From contig JAAXWL010000003.1 in NCBI GenBank assembly GCA_013334975.1, forward strand, positions 1 through 64,000: DNA of 64,000 bases, read 5' to 3'. Every line of letters starts with the position of its first letter. Positions within the stretch are counted from its first letter, which is position 1. The position numbers and the translations under genes are program-made. This DNA is from Chlorobiaceae bacterium (GTDB lineage Bacteria; Bacteroidota; Chlorobiia; Chlorobiales; Chlorobiaceae). The notes beneath the pieces are model-generated. The model was not told the origin of the DNA. It was given only the letters and a program-made list of their open reading frames with translations, and did not search any database. Of the stretch, positions 39,750 to 48,326 are shown one piece after another.

Positions 39750-40280
39750 CTATTCGGTCGCCGGGCTTTCTTCACTGTCGCTTTCGGCGGCGGCTTTTTT
39801 GGCCTTCCGAGCCTCATCCTTCTTCACGTAGTCTTCGCGGACCGCCTCATAGGTTTTTTTCGTGAGCGCGACCGATGCTATGGCCTCATTGTGCTCCTCG
39901 AACATCCGTATGCTGCTGGCGAACATGTTGTGGATCAGGTCGGGCACCAGTTCGATGTCCTCGATATTGATGATCTCCTTGTAGCGGATCACCCCCTCTT
40001 CTGAGACGCCGATGCGCCCGCTGTAGTTGTAGCTGTCGTTCAGGTAGTTGAAGAGCATGCATGCGTCGACGAACTTGCCCTCGACGACATGGAACGGAGC
40101 GTAGAGGTAAAGCGAGAGCTTGCCGGCTTTTTCATCCCCTTCGACATACAGTCGGAACGACTGGTTGATGATGCCGACGCTCGTCGAGAGCTGGCTTTCC
40201 CCGGTCTCTTCGTTTATATCGACTTCGTCGCCCCATTCGTTATCTGCGATAAATCCCTTGATCACTTCGGTGAGGTTCAT
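39750..40280 (-). CDS. YbjN-like (type III chaperone-fold) protein A
   Basis: 176 aa. First gene of the leftward operon: FIADNEWGDEVDINEETGES, then GIINQSFRLYVEGDEKAGKL, YAPFHVVEGKFVDACMLFNY, YNYSGRIGVSEEGVIRYKEI, and a Lys/Ala/Glu-rich tail. GGAG upstream of the ATG supports the start. Its promoter contains the GGACA-N5-TGTCC site at 40431, 151 bp upstream. The fold assignment is by pattern, not by search. Confidence 0.7.
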   Translation of the reverse strand: MNLTEVIKGFIADNEWGDEVDINEETGESQLSTSVGIINQSFRLYVEGDEKAGKLSLYLYAPFHVVEGKFVDACMLFNYLNDSYNYSGRIGVSEEGVIRYKEIINIEDIELVPDLIHNMFASSIRMFEEHNEAIASVALTKKTYEAVREDYVKKDEARKAKKAAAESDSEESPATE

Positions 40281-40430
40281 GGTGGACTCCTTTGGTTTCG
40301 TTGTTCAAACTTTCCCCGGTTCCGGTACGGACGGGTGGTTTTCCGTGCCTTTTTTTATCATGGGCCGACCCTCCGTCTCCGCCCATGACGATGTGTACTT
40401 CTGTCTGTGATAATGATAAGACATTGTATA

Positions 40431-40445
40431 GGACAAAGGCTGTCC
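40431..40445. promoter_or_regulatory. GGACA-N5-TGTCC site 6
   Basis: GGACAAAGGCTGTCC, perfect palindrome preceded by TA, identical to the site at 26173; 151 bp upstream of the leftward operon. Confidence 0.65.
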
Positions 40446-40597
40446 AATACCTGTAAAATATGATGTTGGTGTATGCAAAATCCTCTTTTTGACGCACTCG
40501 ATAAGTAATTCGGTATTTTTTTCATCATATTGACATAGATGCTTGATGCTGATCTAGGATTCACGATTTTTCTGGATTTGTACGTTTTTATGGTATG

Positions 40598-40612
40598 GGA
40601 CGGCTTTTGTCC
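40598..40612. promoter_or_regulatory. GGAC-N7-GTCC site 7
   Basis: GGACGGCTTTTGTCC, followed by TA; one mismatch in the fifth base. It is 64 bp upstream of the AddB-like gene that opens the defence operon. Confidence 0.65.
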
Positions 40613-40675
40613 TATGGCGAGGGTTATCCTTGTAGTTGCATGGTTTTGTCATGACGGCAACGTGTCATAAAGCGT

Positions 40676-43453
40676 ATGATCCATTTCCTCCTTGCCCCTG
40701 ATACTTCAGCTGCGCTGTTGGTCCGCCGCCTTGTCGCGTCTTCTGGCGGTCGCATGGAAGTCGTGGTTGGCTCGTGGCCAGAACTACTCATGCATGCCAC
40801 GAACAGCCATATCCTCCCGCCGCCGGCCGAAGAGTGGCCCGCAAGGCTAGCCGAAGCCGTCGCGACGCTCGACGACGCTTTCTGGAGCCGTTCATACAAT
40901 AGTGTGAATACTTCCGAGCGAGAAGCTATCGTTTCCATCGTCGGCGGGCGCCTCGCCATGCTTCTCGAGTCGTTCGGCCCAGAAGGTTCCATGCGGCAGT
41001 TGCGCGGCCTCGGGCTGCAACCACGCCTGCAGCGCCATGTCGAAGATCTCTCACGGCTACATGACAGTATGGGCTTCGTCCTGCCTCCCAACCTTCTTAA
41101 GGTCCGCGATATCCTGCAGGCAGGTTCCGAGCGCGTCATGCGGACGATGTGCGTCTACCTCGTCGAGGGTTGGCCGAGGCTCAACCCATGGCAGCAGGCC
41201 CTCGTCGACCACCTGAACGCAAAGGCCGCGGAGTCCGGCCATGTCCCTGATGCGTCACTCTTCCCGCTCCTCGAATCGGCGGTCTTCGAGCCTTCGGGCC
41301 AACCAGGCACATCCCTTCGCTTCATGCAGGAGAAGCTCTTCAGCCTTCCCCCGGCGCAGGAACTTGACGAGTCGTCGCTCCAGTGGCTCGCTGTCCGCGA
41401 CCACCTGCAAGAGGTCGAGGTCGCGGCGGGCATGGTGCAGTCGGCTCTCGGGAGCGGCAGTGCTGCGACCTACGCCGACTTCGGCCTGCTCCTGCCGGAC
41501 GACCGGCGTTACGGCAGGGCCGTCCGGTCCGTCTTCGCCATGGCAGGCATACCTCTGTCCGGCCTCACCGTCGAAACCGCCGCACGCGACCTCGGCAGGG
41601 AAGCCGTCCTCAACCTGCTCCTCTGCCTCGACAAGCCCGCCCCCGTCATGGCGCTGGCCGCCCTCCTCGCCTCGCCCCTCATGCCATGGGGCCTTGAGGA
41701 AGGAAACAAGGTCGCCCAGTATGTGGTCAAGGGGCGCTTCCGCCTGCATGCCCCCGAAAGCGCTGGCGACAAAGGCCGGCGCATGCTTGACCTCGTCACC
41801 TTACCTGTCGGCAGCGCGAAGGAACTGGACGCCCGGCTCGCTGAATTTGCGGTCTTGATGGACCGCTCCGAAACCCTGGCGGCACATCGGGAGCGTGCCG
41901 AATCGCTCTGCGGACTTCTCAGATCTTCCCTTGAAGGCAGCGGCCCTGTCGACTGGGTTGCGCTCAGGTCCATGGCCACGCCCGAACGCCTGGCTGCCCA
42001 GCCTTTCGCCGAAAACTTCCTTGAGGGGGTAGCGGTCTTCGAAGAGGGGAGGGAGCCGTGGAGGAGGGTGCGCCACCTCATCGTGCTCGGCTGCTCCTCG
42101 GGGCACTACCCTGCCACTGAGTCCGGCAACGGGATCTTTACCGACACGGACCTTGAAGAGCTGCGCCAAAAGGGCGGGCTCGACCTCGAGACCTCCGTCG
42201 ACAGGAACTCCCGCCATCGCGACCTCTTCAGGCGCCAGCTCGCCTCCGCCTCAGGGCAGGCTACCTTCCTGGTGCCCCGCCGCGACGCCCTCGGCAAGCC
42301 CCTCGAACCCTCGGCGAGCCTTATCTTCGCTGCTGCGCTCTTCAAAGGAGGGCAGAAGGCCGAAGGGCTCATGCTCGACCTGGAAAAAGCGACGCACCTC
42401 AGGAGCGCCCGGGGCGTCCCCCGTGCCGGGAACGCCGTAGCCTCATCCATAGCGCTTTCGACGGAAGACCTCCGGTTCGACGAAGACCTGCTCAAGATTG
42501 TCGCGGGGGCGGATGGCGCTCCGGCTTCGGAGACGCCGAGCAGGCTCGATACGCTCCTGGTCTCGCCGCTCGGCTGGCTGCTCGAGCGACTCGAGCTCGA
42601 ACCCCGTGAGTGGGACCCAGAAGCCTTCGATGTCAAGGCCAAGGGTACGCTGGCCCACGCGGTCTTCGAACACCTCTTTGCCCCCGGCGGGCCCCTGCCC
42701 GACGACGCACACCTTGAGGCGATGGTCGCGGAACTGCTCGACAAAGCCATCGACGATGCGTTCCTGTTCCTGAAGCGCGGGGAGTGGATGGTGGAGGTCG
42801 GGCACCTCCGCCAGGAGATCGTCAAGTCTGCCAAGCGCTGGAAGGCGATGCTTCAGGCAATCGGAGCCAGGGTGGCCGCCACCGAGATCCCCCTCGAGGG
42901 GACGCTCGAAGGCCGCCCGATCAACGGGAAGGCCGATCTGTTGCTCGAACTCGACGGCGAACGGCTTGTCGTGGTAGACTACAAGAAGTCTTCGAGCGGC
43001 ACCCGGGAGAAGAGGATGAATGCCGGCTACGACCTGCAGGCGGAACTCTACCGCACCATGATCACGAGCGGCGGGGTCCGGCAGGGCAGTAAGGTGGACG
43101 AATCGGCCGTGGCACTCGTCAATCGGTTCAGGAACTCCGACCGGATCGGCACGCTCTACTACCTCATGAACGACCAGATGGCGCTCTCGGCGACCAAGGG
43201 ATGGTTCCCCGACATTGCCAGCCTCGTCGAGCTTGAAACGGACGTTTCATGCAATGCGATAAGGGAAGTCGAGGAGCGCCTCAAGAATCTCGAAGCGGGC
43301 ATCCTGCACCTGAACTCCGACGCTGACGCCAAAGTCTGCTACGAGGAGAGAGGGCTCTCCACCTTCGCGCTCGACAAGCCGCTCGTCAAGCTGTTCATGA
43401 AACCCGCCGGGCAAGCCGGAGAGGGGCAGGAGACGGAGGTGGCCGATGCATGA
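40676..43453 (+). CDS. AddB/RexB-like protein with C-terminal PD-(D/E)XK nuclease
   Basis: 925 aa. The first 600 residues follow the AddB/RexB plan of a UvrD-like fold, but there is no Walker A Gly-rich loop at the N-terminus, so it is not an active motor. The C-terminus is a RecB-family nuclease: GTLAHAVFEHLF near 660, INGKADLLLELDGERL near 750-765, VVVDYKK, and YDLQAELYRTMI. The Fe-S cysteines of classical AddB are not seen. It overlaps the AddA-like gene by 8 bp, so the two proteins should form a complex for end resection or DNA degradation. Confidence 0.82.
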   Translation: MIHFLLAPDTSAALLVRRLVASSGGRMEVVVGSWPELLMHATNSHILPPPAEEWPARLAEAVATLDDAFWSRSYNSVNTSEREAIVSIVGGRLAMLLESFGPEGSMRQLRGLGLQPRLQRHVEDLSRLHDSMGFVLPPNLLKVRDILQAGSERVMRTMCVYLVEGWPRLNPWQQALVDHLNAKAAESGHVPDASLFPLLESAVFEPSGQPGTSLRFMQEKLFSLPPAQELDESSLQWLAVRDHLQEVEVAAGMVQSALGSGSAATYADFGLLLPDDRRYGRAVRSVFAMAGIPLSGLTVETAARDLGREAVLNLLLCLDKPAPVMALAALLASPLMPWGLEEGNKVAQYVVKGRFRLHAPESAGDKGRRMLDLVTLPVGSAKELDARLAEFAVLMDRSETLAAHRERAESLCGLLRSSLEGSGPVDWVALRSMATPERLAAQPFAENFLEGVAVFEEGREPWRRVRHLIVLGCSSGHYPATESGNGIFTDTDLEELRQKGGLDLETSVDRNSRHRDLFRRQLASASGQATFLVPRRDALGKPLEPSASLIFAAALFKGGQKAEGLMLDLEKATHLRSARGVPRAGNAVASSIALSTEDLRFDEDLLKIVAGADGAPASETPSRLDTLLVSPLGWLLERLELEPREWDPEAFDVKAKGTLAHAVFEHLFAPGGPLPDDAHLEAMVAELLDKAIDDAFLFLKRGEWMVEVGHLRQEIVKSAKRWKAMLQAIGARVAATEIPLEGTLEGRPINGKADLLLELDGERLVVVDYKKSSSGTREKRMNAGYDLQAELYRTMITSGGVRQGSKVDESAVALVNRFRNSDRIGTLYYLMNDQMALSATKGWFPDIASLVELETDVSCNAIREVEERLKNLEAGILHLNSDADAKVCYEERGLSTFALDKPLVKLFMKPAGQAGEGQETEVADA

Positions 43454-46400
43454 GGCGAAGCTGGAATTCAAGGCGCTCAACATCGTCTCTGCCGCCGCCG
43501 GCACGGGCAAGACCCACTGCATCCAGGAGACGCTCGCCGAATGGGTCCGTACCGGGCACGTCGCCCCGGACCGGATCGTCGCGGTGACCTTCACCGAAAC
43601 CGCGGCCGCCGAACTGCAGACGCGAATCCGCGAAGCGCTCGTCAGCGCCGGCATGCTTGAAGAGGCGTTGCGGCTCGACAACGCCTACATCTCCACCATC
43701 CATAGCTTCGGACTGCGCCTGATCGGCGAGTTCGCCTTCGACGCCGGCATCTCGCCTTCGCCTCGGTTGCTCAACGACGACGAAGTGCGCCTGCTCCTCG
43801 GCAGGGCGCTGGCCACCTCCGACAGGGCGAACACGCTCGTGCAGGGCCTCGACAGGCACGGCTACAAGGCGAACCATGACCGGACGGTGTCGACCGAAGA
43901 CCGTTTCCGGAAGCGGGTGCTCGCCCTGGCCGGCAAGCTTCGCGCCATGGGGAGCGACACCGGTTGCGATACGCTCACCGGGTATGCAGAAACCGGCATC
44001 CGCACCATCTACGGCGAAACGCACGGTGAGCAAGAGCCCCTCCGTCAGGCGCTCTACCAGTCCGTCGCTACGCTCATGGAAGCCTTTCCAGGTGACCTCA
44101 CCAAGGTCCATGGAGCCAAGTACGGTGTCACCATTCACAAGAAACTGACATCCGATTTCCGCCAGATCGCCATTGCCCGGGCCGGCGGGGGGGAATGGCT
44201 TGAGCACGACTGGAAGCTCTGGCAGTACCTGCGCAAACTTCGCCAACAGTCCACCCGGCAAAACCCCCTCCCGGAAGGCTATGCCGACGCCGTCACCACC
44301 GTCATCTCAATGGCCAACAGCCTCCCGGAGCACCCCGGCCCCCTCGTGGACGCCGTGGCCCACGCCGTCGGCCTCCTCGAAGCCACTGTCGACCTTCTCG
44401 GCGCCTATTCGCTGGAGAAGAAGCAGCGCGGCCTGGTGGACTACACCGACATGGTCTCCGAAGCCTACCGAATGCTGGTCGACCCTGAAAGCCCGGTTTC
44501 AGCAGCTCTCAGCCAGCGGCTCGGCTGCCTCGTCGTCGACGAGTTCCAGGATACCAACCCGCTCCAGTTCTCCCTGCTCTGGTCCCTGACCCGGGGCAAT
44601 CTGCCCACCGTCGTCGTCGGCGATCTGAAGCAGGCCATCATGGGATTTCAAGATGCCGACTCGCGGCTTTTCGAACGCCTGTGCGGCGACAACCCCGCTG
44701 ACACGACAACGCAATCCGGCAACTTCCGATCCTCGGCCCAACTCATGGAGTGGATCAACCTTGTCGGCAAGGGGCTTTTCGGAGAGAACTACACCGAGCT
44801 TGCCCCGAAGGCCCCATACGAAAGCAGGGTGGAGCACCCCCTCGAAGTCATCGAGTCCGCCAGGAACCTCAAACCCCGCCAATGGGCGGCCCAGACGGTC
44901 CTGCGTATCTCTGAACTCCTCAATGCCGACCCGTCGGTCGAGGTGTACGACAAACACCTGAAGGCGCACCGTCCGCTCCGTGGTGGCGACATCGCCGTCC
45001 TTTGCTTCAAGAACGACCGCCTGAAGACTTACGCCGAAGAGCTTCGAAGGGCAGGCGTCCGCTGCCGCCTCCAGGAGGAGGGCTGGCTCGACTCCAGGAT
45101 CGTCCAGCTCGTCTGGCACTGCCTCTCATACATCGCCGACCCGGGCGACCTCCACGCGGCGCTCTACCTCTCCGCCACCGAACTCGGGCACAGCAACCTC
45201 GCTCCGGCGCTCTCGGCTGTACTGGCAAGGCGCCCCTTCGACGGGTTCCCCTTCACCATCCTCGACGAAGCCGCCTCTGGAAGCCCCGACCGCACCGTCG
45301 GTGACCTGCTTGACGAGGTCATCGACCGCCTCGACCTCTACGGCGTCACTTCGGCCTGGCCGAACGCCCGGGAGGCACGGGCCAACCTTCTACGCCTCAG
45401 CGAAGAGTGCCTCGGCTTCATGTCGGCCAACCGGGACGCCATGGCCTCGGGCGGATACCACGGTACTGGCGTCAAGACCTTCCAGTCGTGGCTCAAGGGC
45501 AAGGTCGCTCGCGACCGTGACGGCGACCTGCAGCCCGAACCATCAGTGGGCGACGACGACGCCGTCCAGCTCATGACCTGGCACCGCTCCAAAGGCAGGG
45601 AGTGGCCTGTCGTCTGCGTCTGCGGCCTCGACCAAAAAGAGTTCCCGCGCCTTCCTGCCGAAACCGTCGAGTACCCCGGATTCGAGGGCATCGAGCTTAG
45701 CAGCATCCTCGACCATGCCCGCATCGGCATCTATCCGGAATTCGACGCTCCTGAACAGCATCAGCAGTTCCAGGCCGGACTCTGGGACGAACTCGGCAGC
45801 ACCATGGACCGCCTGCTCTACGTCGCCATGACCAGGGCCCGCGAAAAGGTAATCCTCGAATGGCCCTCCGCTCCTCAGAAGGACGAGGACAAGATGACCT
45901 ACTTCAAGAGGTTTGTGGCCCGTACCGGGGCGGCCATGACCCCCGAAGGCATGCAGATTGCCGGTGGCATCTATCCCTGTCGACACGACAACCTTGGCGA
46001 AATGGTGCCCGATCCTCTTGATGCTGTTGAACCGGACCATCAACTCCCGACTATCGGCCGCCGGGCAATCACACCCGCCCCGTTGCCCGATTCGCCCACG
46101 CCGGAATTGTACACACCCTCCTCGCTGCACAACAGTGAATGTGCTATTCCGGGAGGGCGCAGGGAAGAGGTGTACGGCAGGCCGCTCGTCATAGATTTCC
46201 CCGGGATCACCGATCCCCAGGAGAAAGGAAAGATCCTGCACCGCGCCTTCGAGGTGCTCTCGCAACATCCCGAACGGAAGGTGCTGCTCTCTGATGCGGT
46301 TGGCCGCGCGCTCACCACGGAACAGGCCGACGCCATAGCAGGGGCCGTAACGGCCTTCGATCGCTGGATTGCCGAAACCCTGAAGCCCCTCTCCGTGAAT

Positions 46401-46676
46401 GCGGAGGTGCCCCTGCTCACCCTCGACGGCAACGGTTCGGTCGTCACCGGTTTCGCTGACATGCTCGTCGAAACCGCCGACGGTATCTGGATCGTCGACC
46501 ACAAGTCCGACCAGGTGACAACGCCTGAAATCCTCGAAGAACGTTTCCGGATCTACTACCCGCAGCTCAAATGCTACGCCGACGCGCTGGCGACTGTGGC
46601 TGGGTCGAAGCCGGTCCGGGGGTTCGTCGTCAACTGGCTCAGCTTCGGCATGGTCAGTGTACTTGAAATCGAATAA
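43446..46676 (+). CDS. AddA-like UvrD-family helicase-nuclease
   Basis: 1076 aa. Superfamily 1A motifs: SAAAGTGKTHC (Walker A, residues about 14-24), VTFTETAAAELQ, ISTIHSFGLRL, LVVDEFQDTNPLQ (motif II), VVVGDLKQAIMGFQDAD, MTWHRSKGREWPVV and YVAMTRAREKVIL (motif VI). The C-terminal RecB-type nuclease has VTGFADMLVE near 1000, WIVDHKS and YYPQLKCYADAL. It pairs with the AddB-like protein. This is a second, horizontally acquired helicase-nuclease, heading an operon whose later genes are restriction-like. Confidence 0.9.
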   Translation: MHEAKLEFKALNIVSAAAGTGKTHCIQETLAEWVRTGHVAPDRIVAVTFTETAAAELQTRIREALVSAGMLEEALRLDNAYISTIHSFGLRLIGEFAFDAGISPSPRLLNDDEVRLLLGRALATSDRANTLVQGLDRHGYKANHDRTVSTEDRFRKRVLALAGKLRAMGSDTGCDTLTGYAETGIRTIYGETHGEQEPLRQALYQSVATLMEAFPGDLTKVHGAKYGVTIHKKLTSDFRQIAIARAGGGEWLEHDWKLWQYLRKLRQQSTRQNPLPEGYADAVTTVISMANSLPEHPGPLVDAVAHAVGLLEATVDLLGAYSLEKKQRGLVDYTDMVSEAYRMLVDPESPVSAALSQRLGCLVVDEFQDTNPLQFSLLWSLTRGNLPTVVVGDLKQAIMGFQDADSRLFERLCGDNPADTTTQSGNFRSSAQLMEWINLVGKGLFGENYTELAPKAPYESRVEHPLEVIESARNLKPRQWAAQTVLRISELLNADPSVEVYDKHLKAHRPLRGGDIAVLCFKNDRLKTYAEELRRAGVRCRLQEEGWLDSRIVQLVWHCLSYIADPGDLHAALYLSATELGHSNLAPALSAVLARRPFDGFPFTILDEAASGSPDRTVGDLLDEVIDRLDLYGVTSAWPNAREARANLLRLSEECLGFMSANRDAMASGGYHGTGVKTFQSWLKGKVARDRDGDLQPEPSVGDDDAVQLMTWHRSKGREWPVVCVCGLDQKEFPRLPAETVEYPGFEGIELSSILDHARIGIYPEFDAPEQHQQFQAGLWDELGSTMDRLLYVAMTRAREKVILEWPSAPQKDEDKMTYFKRFVARTGAAMTPEGMQIAGGIYPCRHDNLGEMVPDPLDAVEPDHQLPTIGRRAITPAPLPDSPTPELYTPSSLHNSECAIPGGRREEVYGRPLVIDFPGITDPQEKGKILHRAFEVLSQHPERKVLLSDAVGRALTTEQADAIAGAVTAFDRWIAETLKPLSVNAEVPLLTLDGNGSVVTGFADMLVETADGIWIVDHKSDQVTTPEILEERFRIYYPQLKCYADALATVAGSKPVRGFVVNWLSFGMVSVLEIE

Positions 46677-46715
46677 AGATTAGAAAATAAGCACAATGCA
46701 TAAGGAGCAATAGCG

Positions 46716-47459
46716 ATGACTCCCAACGAATATCTCCGGCGCATGCCGGAACGGATGCCTTCGTGGCTAGAGCGCTTTAGACCGGGAGATCGATTCGATC
46801 GTGATGCATTTTTTTTATCACGTATTGTTTACTACCCCGGATCCTGGTTTGATGGCCATGCAGTCAAACTGTTTGGTTCATCACATAGCGCCCACTGTTT
46901 TATTTATGTCGATTATGGGTTTTCTCTGAAGAGGGTAAAAGAGGAATTGGCCCATCCTGTCTATAGCTTTCGTGGATATGACATGGTAGCGGTCATCCAG
47001 TTGAGCATGGAAGATCTAACTCCTTCGGGCTGGCTTCCGCATTTTTCTCGGCCGATCAGAGATCCCTTTATGACCGGTTCGATTAAGCCTTTTGGTTTTT
47101 TGTCAGTTCTCGAACGGGATGATTCGCTTGACGACAGTCATGGCCCATGGCGGCTTGCAGTTCTTTTTCTTGGAGCCGACGGTATCGCCACTTATGACGC
47201 GCTGTTCTGCCAAAGAGACGGTACTCCGCCACCATTCGCAATTCTCTTGCAGGATCATGGTTTTGGTGGAAATTATGATCGATTCGGACAAGGTGGCTTT
47301 ATGGAAGACATAGCCATCAAATGCAATGCCCTTCCTCAATTACTCTTTGTCGGCGAAACTACAGGTGAATGGATGGGCTATCATCGTATCGATGGGTTGA
47401 CCCATGAGCGAGGAGGGATGAGCAGTTTTCAACGCAGTTTATTTCAACGTCAAGATTGA
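46716..47459 (+). CDS. Hypothetical protein, AT-richer cargo gene
   Basis: 247 aa with AAGGAG before the ATG. Alternating strands and short helices: IVYYPGSWFDGHAVKLFGSS, AHCFIYVDYGF, HPVYSFRGYDMVAVI, FLSVLERDD, LAVLFLGADGIATYDALFC. No family recognised. The base composition is visibly more AT-rich than in the AddAB-like genes before it. The protein might be a small enzyme or an immunity factor; nothing in the sequence decides. Confidence 0.6.
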   Translation: MTPNEYLRRMPERMPSWLERFRPGDRFDRDAFFLSRIVYYPGSWFDGHAVKLFGSSHSAHCFIYVDYGFSLKRVKEELAHPVYSFRGYDMVAVIQLSMEDLTPSGWLPHFSRPIRDPFMTGSIKPFGFLSVLERDDSLDDSHGPWRLAVLFLGADGIATYDALFCQRDGTPPPFAILLQDHGFGGNYDRFGQGGFMEDIAIKCNALPQLLFVGETTGEWMGYHRIDGLTHERGGMSSFQRSLFQRQD

Positions 47460-47470
47460 TCATTTTCCCA

Positions 47471-48091
47471 ATGGCAGACCCGAAACACCTAGAAATTATC
47501 AAACAAGGCCCGGAGGCTTGGAACGATTGGTTCGCAAAGCACTCCAACATTACCCCGGACCTCAAAGGCGCGGATTTCAGCGGCATGTCGCTCGTTGAAG
47601 TTCGGCTAAGCGGGGCAAACCTTGCAGGGGCGGTCTTCACGCACGCTGATTTGACTCTCGCCGACCTCAGCATGACCGACCTGTCGAACGCCGACCTCCG
47701 CAGCGCAAGTCTGGTGGCCGCCGACTTTAGGGGCACCAACCTGGCCAGCGCTAACCTAAGGGGAGCCGACCTTCAGACAGCTATCTTCGGTTTTACAGAC
47801 TTGGCTGGTACTGATTTCAGCGATGTATCTTTTGGGCTAACCATGCTGAACTTCACCGACTTCAGTAAAGCCGTTGGGCTTAACACTGTCAAGCACGCCA
47901 AGCCCTCTTCAATCGGGGTCGAGACAATCCTTTGGTCCGAAGGCCACCTCTCTGATGAGTTCCTCCGAGGATGTGGCGTTCCGAAGGGCCTCGTCGAGTT
48001 TTTCAAGAACTGCGCGGCAGCCCCGTCAGGTTACCACGGAACCTTGGGACCGACGACCTTGACAGATCTACGAAACAGCAGCATGAACTGA
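47471..48091 (+). CDS. Pentapeptide-repeat protein, probably a truncated pentapeptide-TIR gene
   Basis: 206 aa from ATG 47471 (MADPKHLEIIKQGPEAWNDW). About 20 pentapeptide repeats A(D/N)LxG run from residue 30 to 140 (LKGADFSGMSL, LSGANLAGAVF and so on), giving a right-handed quadrilateral beta-helix. The following LWSEGHLSDEFLRGCGVPKG is the linker that in longer relatives leads into a TIR domain. Here the frame ends soon after it, with no TIR domain. The effector part therefore seems lost. Confidence 0.72.
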   Translation: MADPKHLEIIKQGPEAWNDWFAKHSNITPDLKGADFSGMSLVEVRLSGANLAGAVFTHADLTLADLSMTDLSNADLRSASLVAADFRGTNLASANLRGADLQTAIFGFTDLAGTDFSDVSFGLTMLNFTDFSKAVGLNTVKHAKPSSIGVETILWSEGHLSDEFLRGCGVPKGLVEFFKNCAAAPSGYHGTLGPTTLTDLRNSSMN

Positions 48092-48326
48092 GAAAGATAG
48101 CAACTCAAGATGGTCCATTCAATCTGGGTTGGATGTATCATAAAGGTCAGGAAGTAAAAAAATCTTCAGTTGGCAAAAACGTGGCACAAAACAGCATGGA
48201 ACGATGGTCAAGAACGTGAATGCCAGTATTATCAGAAAATCAAGACTTAAGAAGTATAAGTTATTGAGAATGTTTGTTTTGTAAGACTTATGCTTATTGG
48301 AATGTATGTAAACTAAAACCGATCAA
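48092..48326. other. Intergenic with a Sel1-like relic
   Basis: A short frame reads GPFNLGWMYHKGQEVKKS, the core of a Sel1 repeat, without start or full repeat. The rest is AT-rich promoter-like DNA before the large helicase gene. No supportable gene. Confidence 0.35.

Larger units (their letters stand above)
40281..40675. promoter_or_regulatory. Divergent promoter region of the two defence operons
   Basis: 395 bp without a gene. It drives the leftward YbjN/ADP-ribosylglycohydrolase/PP2C operon and the rightward helicase-nuclease operon. It contains two copies of the shared 15-bp palindrome, one near each start, and an AT-rich centre (40440-40540). Confidence 0.7.

Noticed and set aside
37529-40410. 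Long open frames on the plus strand opposite the PP2C/ADP-ribosylglycohydrolase/YbjN operon, up to 441 codons
   Set aside because: They are antisense shadows of GC-rich genes with clear domains on the other strand; their translations show no domain and are of low-complexity character.
41255-46504. Long minus-strand frames opposite the AddAB-like genes (for example 45543-46502, 43395-44261)
   Set aside because: Codon-bias shadows; the plus-strand proteins carry complete helicase and nuclease motifs and these frames have none.
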